From contig NW_006499563.1 of NCBI RefSeq assembly GCF_000471905.2, positions 5,118,656 through 5,182,655 on the forward strand: a stretch of DNA of 64,000 nucleotides. The letters are read 5' to 3'. Positions 56,311-64,000 of the stretch are shown here, piece by piece. Positions within the stretch are counted from its first letter, which is position 1, and each line of letters starts with the position of its first letter. The stretch comes from Amborella trichopoda (Eukaryota > Streptophyta > Magnoliopsida > Amborellales > Amborellaceae). The notes under the pieces are model-generated. The model did no database searches. It was given only the letters and a program-made list of their open reading frames with translations, and was not told where the DNA came from. The position numbers were made by a program, and so were the translations under genes.

Positions 56311-56585
56311 ACTGTGCTCCATAGTTTTAAAACTCGACTGATGCCACTCGAACTCAATCGAGTAAATCGGTCTCGCCCTATAAGTGAAGTGAGTTTTTGA
56401 CAAGTAGACTGTACAACATTTTAGTAAACATTATATATATTAATACGTCAAACTTAAGTCATTCATGTATGAAGGGCTTCGTGGTTTCTAATGGTTGTGT
56501 GTACCTCATTGTTTTACAAGTTTGAATCTCACCAGCGGCGAGTGAATGTCTATTTTTAAACATTTTCATTTTTTTTATACGATAG
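56311..56585. other. Possible tRNA-derived short element
   Basis: AGTTTTAAAACTCGACTGAT and CGGTCTCGCCC, followed by TGGTTTCTAATGGTTG and GTTTGAATCTC, the last two spaced like RNA polymerase III A and B boxes. Then a T-rich run (56567-56577). Could be a decayed SINE; no target duplication confirmed. Confidence 0.25.
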
Positions 56586-57910
56586 TGTTATACGTCATTT
56601 TTGACGTACCTTAGTCCCTCAAGAAAATAAAGGAGAGAGCCGGCTATGACCTAGTCACAGCGGCACGCAAGACACGGCCGCACGGGGTAGTAGTCGAGAA
56701 TAAGCCTTGAATAAGAACAACCAAGGGAAAAGCACCTATGTGCACAAAAGGCGAAGTCTTATTCCACCACCATGTAAGCACGCCAAACGACCACTGTCAT
56801 CACTGGGCTCAATCGAGTCAACCCAGTAGCACTAAGCCTGGACCACTGTGAAGTAGGGCAGAGGCACACTTTCGCCATACAGCCTCACTAAACCAGTCGA
56901 TGACCATGGAGATTTCCGGCCACTCTTCGACAAGCTCGCGACTCCTTCCCTGCAACAGAAGAATGGTCAAAAGCTTCCGACCCCATCAAAGCCTCAACGA
57001 CGTCGTCCCCCAAATGCGCAAACATGAAGACAAGTCTGCTCTGCGTAGGAAGAAAGACGACCTGAATTCATGGATGCTAGAATCTTCAGAAGAACATCTT
57101 GGCCCTGACAAAGAACTCGACCGCGTGGAAACTAAGACCAAAAGAAAACTTCCAGAAAGAAACCCAAGTCAACATGACAAGCGGCGTTCAAACAAAATAG
57201 AAAAGGCACGAAACCCAAGGTCACAGAAGAAGATAAAATCCCATGTCACCGGAATCCCTTTTCCGGTGGTCTCTCAAAAACCCAAAGAAAATCACAGAGC
57301 AAAGACAAAAAAAATAAAACTAAACTTGTTGCAAAAATGACGGAAAAGTCCTTCCCAAGCTTGCAATCAACACAGAGACAACACAGATCAGAAAAGAAAC
57401 CATCGAAGAGTTCATAAAACTAACCGGACTCCATCCCTCACGAAAGAGATTGCCGCAGTATGATCAAAAGAGATCAAAACGATCATAAGAAAACGAACTT
57501 CAAGAACATAACAATAGATCGAACAAACTCACACTGTAAGTACCCAGAAAGATCTCTTGAAGTTTGACAATGGCGGTGGGCTCCTCAAGAAAGGACAAGT
57601 CTGTCATTTGTACAAAAGAGTTTAAGAGCATTTTGGTCATTGTACCCAATTTCACGACTTTATTTTAATTCCTTTTAATTTTATTTACACTTAGGTTTTG
57701 AGTATCCACCCTTGTTTGATGAGAACTCTATATAAACAAGCTTAAGTCAATTATAAAAGGGGGATTACGATTCAATAAAGGAGAGGCATTATGCTTGTCT
57801 TTTCTTCTAACCCTAGTATCCCACAAAGAGGAGAGAGAAAACTTTTATAAGAGAGAGAAATAACCCCGACCGCGCTGGTACACACCACTCTTCCCTTTAA
57901 GATATCTAAC
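56586..57910 (+). repeat. Element H: Tat-like LTR, U3 to R, interrupted by G
   Basis: Starts TGTTATACGTCATTTTTGAC, then TACCTTAGTCCCT, like the LTR starts of C and D. CTATATAAA at 57728-57736 is in the same context as C (GAGAACTCTATATAAAC). It stops at 57910 where G's LTR begins, before an LTR end is reached. The first 23 bases hold the palindrome TACGTCA-TTTT-TGACGTA. A 146-codon basic frame (56900-57340) inside it has no recognised domain. Confidence 0.65.
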
Positions 57911-59051
57911 TGTAGACACCCCATTTTAAAACTGGCAAACTTTGTGGCTTCTTGAACCTTAGGATCACACTTAACCTAGTCGTGTGACCCGGAACTAGTC
58001 TGGTTGCCCAAAACCTTGCAAAAACCCTGTTTTGATCCAGATTTTTGTGAATGCCTTGTTTTACTAAAAAAATCATTAAAAATAGTAAAACTCCGTTTTG
58101 ATCCAAATTTTCGCTAAGAGCTTCACAAGAGGCTAAGGAACACAGTAAAAGTTTAAAATTTTTATTTTGACTAAGTTTGACATGGGAAAAATGGCCTGTG
58201 TCACCTAGCCTAGATTGAGCGACATGCCTAATGTCGCCCAGATTTGGGAGACACTACCAGTGTCGCCTGGGCGACACTGCTTGCGTTGCCCAGCTCTTTT
58301 TGACCCCATTTGAAATTTTGGGCTTTTTTTAGGTTTTTGCAACTTTCCTTGGGCGACAATGAGCATGTCGCCAGGGCGACACAGCCCATGTCAGTCAAAT
58401 CCGTGACCCTCAAAAGGTGGATCTTTGACTGAGGGATTTGTTTGTTGCGGGAGGATATCCTTCCCAATGGATTTTGACCAGGATAAACTCTGTTTTTCGT
58501 GGAATTTTGGGAGGAAGTTAGATAGAGATTAGAAGCCCTAGAGAACGGCAGAAGATAAAAATCTGAGAGAAAAGCTCAGAGAGAAAACCCTAACCTGACC
58601 TAACTTAAGCCAAGAACCCTAGTTCTAAGCCATTTTTAGGGCATAACCACCCTATTCAATCAAGACTTGCTTGCTAACATTCAGATCAGAGAGACAAAAG
58701 TGGACCGGTTCTGATACGGGCGAGCCTTAGAAGGCTCGGGAGTCTCGGGCCTTCGGCCCTGTTCGGTATTATTTCTTCCATATTTGTATTCTTATTTCAC
58801 TATTTTAATTTTATTTTGATCTGCTTTGGTTAGTTTGCTTTAAAATCGTATTTTGGATGTTTTTGGATCATGCTAGCTCTGCCACAGTACGAAGAGCCGA
58901 TCTACTCGTTTCTGGGCAGATCTTGCCTCAGATCTGAATTCGATTTGTCCCACCTTCTCTACCACTTGATACCATTTCATTTTCATTTGTTTAAGGTGTC
59001 AGATCGGAGAGATCTTCAACACTATATCCCTCTAATTTTGCATTGTAAACA
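57911..59051 (+). repeat. G: 5' LTR (1141 bp)
   Basis: TGTAGACACCCC to GTAAACA. No clear TATA box. 58205-58400 repeats GGGCGACA and TGTCGCCC words in both orientations. CTCGGG..GGCCTTCGGCCC near 58735-58760 could form a short hairpin. Confidence 0.75.
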
Positions 59052-59054
59052 GTT

Positions 59055-59072
59055 TGGCACCCACCGTGGGGC
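59055..59072 (+). other. G: primer-binding site (tRNA-Lys)
   Basis: TGGCACCCACCGTGGGGC, three bases after the LTR. Complement of the 3' end of plant tRNA-Lys (recalled as TGGCGCCCACCGTGGGGC) with one mismatch. Confidence 0.85.
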
Positions 59073-59189
59073 CTTTCGAGCTTGATCCAAGCAGCAAAAT
59101 ACAATATTTATTCATCTTTTTTCACTATTTTCAGTCACAAAAAGTCCCAGAAGTCAGCAGCAAATAGGATCCAGAGTTTCGGTGCTATG

Positions 59190-59920
59190 AAACCTTGATT
59201 TTTTTGGGCGACACCAGCTGGGTCACCTGGGCGACACCACCAGTGTCGCCCAGATCCAGGGCGACACTCCCTGTGTCGCTCAAAATTCAAAAGTTTCAAA
59301 ATATTCTAAAATTTTTTAGATCTCTTATAGGGTCTTTTTTGTGACTATCTACAAAATTTAGAGCAAAATAAAATTTTTAAAAATACCAAAAAAATATTTT
59401 ACTGTTCCGTATGCACTATTATGCTTTTCTATGTTTTAATTTATTTCATCATAAATATATTTTTTTTCCCTACTTATTACAAGTTTCAATTAGTCTTATT
59501 TCATCAATTTCAATAAGGAAAAAATATTAAAAAAATAAAAAAGTAAAAAAAATAGGTTTTTTAGGTGACACTGCCACTCTGCAAAGACAACCCCACTTGT
59601 GGCACCCAGGTGACACCACCCGTGTTGCCCTACTGCAAAGGTCCCAGAAATATTCTGGGACCTCACAGACATGTTTGAGAGCCTTTTGGCTCCCTGTTGA
59701 TCAAGTTTTGGCTTAAAATAAATTTTTAAAAAATATAAAAAAAATATTCTGCTATAGTTATATTTGATCCGTTCTTGTCTCTTTTTATTTAATTTTAGTT
59801 TGTTAATTTCAACGGAAACCATGTTTCCCCTTCTTTAACCATGCTTATTTTAACAGTGTTTCATCAAAGTTAAAAAAGATAAAAAAAATAAAAAAGTAAA
59901 AAAAATATATATCGAGGGCT
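59190..59920 (+). repeat. G: ~357-bp duplication in the leader
   Basis: Two diverged copies: each has a GGCGACACC..GTGTCGCCC block followed by an A/T-rich stretch ending in AAAAAATAAAAAAGTAAAAA (59525-59550 and 59883-59905). The first starts near 59205, the second near 59565. Confidence 0.75.
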
Positions 59921-60680
59921 GCTTTCACCCTCCGTCAACCGTGTCTCATTCGAGTCACTCTCGACCTGGGCCGCACTTGACTTAGCATGGATTGTGCCTA
60001 GTCTCATTGTTCTGACTTTACATTCTTAGGGGTTGCTTTCTCCTCCATCTATATTGTGCTTCGAGCGAGTTTCGCTCGAACCATGCATCGCTAGGCATGA
60101 TCAGTGTCGAGCACTAACTTATTTCCTTTCTTGTTCTGCGTGCATTGTGTGCTTGAATTTATTTTAATTGTGTTCTTCTTTACACACTCCAACACACATC
60201 AGATCGGGAGTGCTCGAGAAACTAGGAAACAAATATTTCAAAATCCCCCAAAATCCACGTCAACGGTATGAGGGGAACCTAGCTTTGAGAGTCGAGGGGG
60301 TTGGGATTCGCGTAACTTTAACTGTGAGCGCCCATCCGATTCTTTACCTCAAAGCAACTTTGCGTATAGTAGGACATGGTGAACACTCTATAACAGGAGG
60401 TCAGGACCTATGTGGGGACCTATATCAGCCTAGCCACATTTCAATAGCTAGGAACCCACTCTCAAGTCAAGCCTACCTATAATCAATCTAGGTCAAACAT
60501 TTTCGTATGCTTACTTGCTTATTTCTGATCAGTTAATCTTAGATCTCAGTCCAGACCCGCTTTTGGCACGATTCGTTGGATCGGGTGAGATCCAAGATGC
60601 CTTTAAAATTCAGATTGACCTAGGTTACACTATTCATTCCCCAGCTCATGGGTCAATGTCAAACCAACTTGGTGTTATAG
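59921..60680 (+). other. G: rest of leader
   Basis: No gene supported. A 104-codon frame at 60168-60482 has no recognisable domain. Confidence 0.45.
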
Positions 60681-60719
60681 GTCAACCCTAACACAACCGA
60701 ATCAGCCGATTCTTCAATC

Positions 60720-61763
60720 GACCCCCTTAGTTCACCCGGTCCAATGATTCGTGCCATTTTCGCAACCAGTGCCGACACTTATGGGTCAGTACGCCCCGCA
60801 GGCACAAATGTATCAAATTGTCTCGGTGACCGTGGCCCATCGACCTCAGGCCCATGTAGTCCCACATCTACCCTAAATCTCAACTTACCAATCTACAGTT
60901 GGGAACCCATCGACCGGTGGGCCTACTGTCACACTAAATACTCAACCAGAAAGCACTGTAAAAGTGATGCAAGATATGCTCGTAAGAATGGCATGCATGA
61001 AATTCTACCCCCAAAGGCCTATGTTCAAGAGAACCTTAGAGGCATGGAGGACATTCCGTTAGGATTTGTTGTCCAAGAATTTAAGAACAAGTTTAATGGG
61101 AAGAGAGTTCCAGATGCTCATGTCAATGCATTTCTCCTCTCTGTTCGAGCTTTACGAGACATGCTTAACCAACTGAAGGCCATATTTTTGCAAACATTGA
61201 CCGGCGAGGCCTTGAACTGGCACCGGAGAACGATGTCCGCTCAACCACACATCACTCTAGATGGAATGTTCAACCTATTCGTCTCTCACTACTCTGGGTC
61301 GACACCAAGATCTCTCTCCCTGGGCGAGCTCAGTGTAACGAGGCAAAATCCAAGAGAATCCTTCGAGGATTTCATTCATCGATTTCGCGAGGTGACAATT
61401 TGGGTCATAGAATGCCCACTGACAGACCTAGCAAAAATCGTTATGGCCTTGGAGAATGCCGGTCCTGAAGACAGGACCTTTTTCAGCCAAGGTCTTATCC
61501 CCCATTCCTTCAACTCCATGATCGAGCAGTTGGCACGACATGAAAGGGCAAGAGGGACACTCCTCAGCTCCATGCCCGACATTGAACCAATAACGACTTC
61601 CCAAAATAAGAGTAAAAGAAATAACAAGGGGAAGGCTTCTAGTAAAGTTAATGAGATTGTCATTATCCGACCGGTTCAAGGTTCAGCCACTCAGCACAAG
61701 AATCAGAACCAAAACCGAAGGGGTCAGCCTAGAGCTAACGCTCGAAATAATAACCAAAGGTGA
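60720..61763 (+). pseudogene. gag: G: Gag
   Basis: Open for 339 codons from 60744, but the first ~50 look out of frame: the alternative frame from about 60768 reads MGQYAPQAQMYQIVSV, a Gln/Pro-rich start more typical of Gag. A frameshift near 60890 is therefore likely. The capsid domain is clear: NAFLLSVRALRDMLNQLKAI, FLQTLTGEALNWHRR, LFVSHYSGS, LSVTRQNPRESFEDFIHRFR. A basic, Asn/Gln-rich end follows (HKNQNQNRRGQPRANARNNN). Although long, it ends at a TGA before the knuckle region. Confidence 0.8.
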
Positions 61764-62468
61764 GAGGATACTTTCACTCCTCTCAAAGACCCACTAGAAA
61801 AAGTGTTGGAATTTCTTCTGGCTACAAACATGGTTTATCTCTCGCCACCAACTAAACCACCATTTCAAGTCATGGATTAAAGCAAGTGGTGCACATGGCA
61901 TCAAAACCATGCCCATGACACCCAAATCTGCATATATTTGAAACAGTTGATTCAAGGGTTAATCAATAGGATGGACATCACTGTCACACTGAGAAATCAA
62001 CCCGTTGAAGAGCCTAATCAAAATATGGGATCTTCGCAAACCCTCTCCCTAAGAATATGGGCACAACAACCGAAAACTCGGGAGCTCAAGACAATGCAAA
62101 AGAGAACGTTGTCGTTCATATGATTGAGAATGGAGAAGAGGAAAATGATCCCAGCCAATTCATATTTGCTTGTGATCATCACTTTCAAAAGCTCGAAGTA
62201 GATCTTTTGAGCCTTTTGAGAGAAAGCCCTTCATCTCCGAACCTCAACAACCTTCCCAAATGGTATCAATACAATGAAGAAGACACATTAGAGATCGATA
62301 TTGTTAGAACCAATGACAAGGCATCATCTGCCAAACAAGGGCCCAACACCCCAAAGTCTTCCATTCCTCTTAATAGGGCTTACCCTATTGAGCTTCAGGC
62401 TGGCAAGGTTGATTCCTAAACTCGAAGAGGTCGAGTGTTCAAACCCATTCAACTGATGGCCGACACTC
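61764..62468 (+). pseudogene. gag: G: Gag knuckle region and linker
   Basis: KWCTWHQNHAHDTQICIYLK has the C-x2-H..H..C pattern of Tat Gag (usual form FHxxHGHxTExC). Then, from 62057, an acidic linker (MIENGEEENDPSQFIFACDH). Stops at 61761, 61878 and 61938 interrupt it. Confidence 0.75.
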
Positions 62469-63400
62469 TTGATGAAAGAATGGAAAACACCTCAAAAGCA
62501 AAACAACCAGCAGGAGCCGAATAAAGAAACTCAAGGATCTACAACCACCTACGATCTACCGGCTGATCTCGAGAAGATCCAGGCTCAAATCTCGATCTTG
62601 GAGCTACTCGCCAACTCACCAGCACATAGAGCCCAGATTGAAATGGTTCTCGCTATGACACACATCCCAAGCAACACACAACCAAATGAATTGTGCGGAA
62701 TCGTCAACCAAATGATGGCACCAACGCCAATTGTATTCACGGACGATGACATCACGGCTAGCTTCAACCGTTTCCATGTCCAACCTTTGCACATCATAGT
62801 TTTAATGCAAGGATATGAAATACAAAGAGTTCTTGATGATAATGGGGCATCCCTAAACATATGCCCTATGAAAACAGTAAAGTAGATAGGCAAAAGCTTG
62901 GATGGCTTCGAGTCGTGCCAACTAACTATTGTTGCATATGACAAAACCAAGAGACAAGCTGAAGCAATATTGCCTCTCACTCTCAAGATCCACCCTACAG
63001 TCCAAACGGTAAATTTTTATGTCTTGGACATAGAACCTTCATTCAACATGCTGCTAGGAAGACCATGGCTGCATGAAAACCTTGTAGTCGCCTCAACACT
63101 CCATCAATGTCTCAAATTTCAGACTAAAACTGGCGTCCGAAAGGTATGTCTTGAACCCCCTTCCTATTCTAATTCTAGTATAGGTAACGGGACGCTAACC
63201 GTAGGGGTCGAGCTTGGAGAAATCCCGCTTGCTTCCTTTGAGCAAGCTGACTGTGCCACCTTATGCCTAGAGGCCGGCAACCCTGTTCCTCAACTTTTAC
63301 AAACTTCTGCATCGATGGATGACATTATCCAATCTCAATATCGATACGGTTTTGGGTCCCTCAAATCTTGGCACATGCTCTTCTCCTAAGGCTTCGAACC
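62469..63400 (+). pseudogene. pol: G: aspartic protease
   Basis: VLDDNGASLNICPM carries the active site; the usual D-N-G-S-A order reads DNGAS. After a TAG at 62883 it continues LTIVAYDKTKRQAEAILPLT, FYVLDIEPSFNMLLGRPWLH, VVASTLHQCLKFQTK. These blocks are typical of Tat proteases. One stop codon is the only visible lesion in the core. Confidence 0.85.
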
Positions 63401-64000
63401 AGGCCAAGGCTTGGGGAGTCAAGGGCAAGTCGTAACAGAGGCAATTTTTGCATCACCCCAAGCCAATACTGAAAATGGGGATCGAAGTGGACTCGATGTA
63501 CGTTCACCCTATTTCAAAGTCAAATGAAGCCTTCAAGCCATCCGAGCTTTGTATCTAGAGGCATTCAAAGCCTCGATCCTCTCAATGTCCGTCCTTCAAA
63601 AGGCCAAAGGTGATCCTCAATCCCCCAGCGGTAGGGAATTCTTCTTCCACATCTCAGCACACACAAGAACTAGAAATTGAATACCTTTTTGCTGACCTAG
63701 ATTTGAAGGTATGCACAATCGGCTCTTACACAGCCAAGCGTGCTCATCCTCCTATACAAACCCAGGAACATAATTTGTTGATCATTCCTTTATCTCAAGA
63801 ATCGATGGAAGCATACCGACGGTACCTTCAAGTTCCGGTGCCAAAAATGGATAGGTGCATGGTGGCCATCTAATCGCCCTACGCGTCCAGTCCCCAACAT
63901 ATCACTCGTGATTACCATAAGGGACACCTCTTGTGTTATTACAAAATCCGTTGAAGGTTCAAAACATTATAAAACTGATAATGATGAAAAAGAATTTTCA
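63401..64000 (+). pseudogene. pol: G: protease-RT linker, continues past window
   Basis: LGSQGQVVTEAIFASPQANT, NLIPPAVGNSSSTSQHTQEL and similar low-complexity linker sequence in several frames. RT should follow beyond 64000. No domain recognised. Confidence 0.5.

Larger units (their letters stand above)
57911..64000 (+). mobile_element. Element G: Tat-lineage retrotransposon with tRNA-Lys primer site (continues past window)
   Basis: 5' LTR, tRNA-Lys primer site, 1.6-kb leader with repeats, Gag, zinc-knuckle linker and protease, ending before RT. Protease blocks LLGRPWLHE and STLHQCLKF place it with Tat elements, but primer site and LTR length (1141 bp) set it apart from C, D and E. CTAAC at 57906-57910 may be the left target-site copy. 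Confidence 0.8.

Noticed and set aside
56500..56560. A functional tRNA gene
   Set aside because: Only loose A- and B-box-like words; no cloverleaf could be drawn.
56900..57340. 146-codon basic frame as a host gene
   Set aside because: It lies inside a Tat-like LTR, has no recognised domain and no conserved counterpart in the window.
60168..60482. 104-codon frame in G's leader as an extra ORF
   Set aside because: No domain and ordinary length for chance; Tat leaders often hold such frames.

Overview
The window is repeat DNA from a plant, almost certainly a flowering plant. Every region I could identify is LTR-retrotransposon sequence. I found no host gene, rRNA, intact tRNA or CRISPR array. 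All coding regions are decayed by stops, frameshifts and deletions, so every 'gene' is entered as a pseudogene. One 20-base N run (27410-27429) shows this is draft assembly.

Most of the window is Ty3/gypsy sequence of the Tat/Ogre type. This rests on primer-binding sites matching the 3' end of tRNA-Arg(ACG), long LTRs (2.4-3.0 kb), a second RNase H domain after the RT-linked one, and long 3' regions full of tandem repeats and antisense ORFs. I name the copies A, C, D, E, H and G. A (1-4314, +) is a pol fragment. D (minus strand) runs from its 5' LTR (37778-35054) through gag, is interrupted by C, then resumes with RT, RNase H and integrase (10920-7675) and a repeat-rich tail ending at about 4315, tail-to-tail against A. 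C (10921-30499, +) is a complete insertion with two LTRs, a near-perfect 5-bp target duplication (aagac/aagat) and gag-protease but no RT or integrase. Removing C restores D's reading frame. E (37779-48440, +) is the 3' half of another copy, cut by D's LTR. E in turn abuts a Del/Tekay-type chromovirus, F (48441-54928), whose 5' part is missing. The inferred nest is therefore C in D in E, probably in F. To the right lie a Ty1/copia RT-RNase H relic (about 55650-56310), the start of a Tat-like LTR (H, 56586-57910), and G (57911 to the end), another Tat-lineage element with a tRNA-Lys primer site, gag and protease, inserted into H.

The most unusual content is in the 3' regions of C, D and E. C and E carry a ~3.7-kb ORF antisense to the element. 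It encodes a plant mobile domain (PMD)-like protein followed by a lysine-rich, acidic and coiled-coil-like tail. In C this ORF has its own antisense TATA box (core GTCTATATAAGGGGG) and antisense poly(A) signal. D keeps nearly the same promoter core and a similar poly(A) signal although the PMD ORF is absent. Upstream of the antisense promoter lie several tandem arrays. One has degenerate units with consensus ATCCCCAGTGGAGT in element sense, which resembles the 3' arm of tRNA-Arg(ACG) and so is complementary to the elements' own primer-binding site. In D another array has a 201-bp higher-order repeat built from six ~33-bp monomers.

Lineage and domain calls come from reading motifs by eye. Percent identities, ages and species were not computed.
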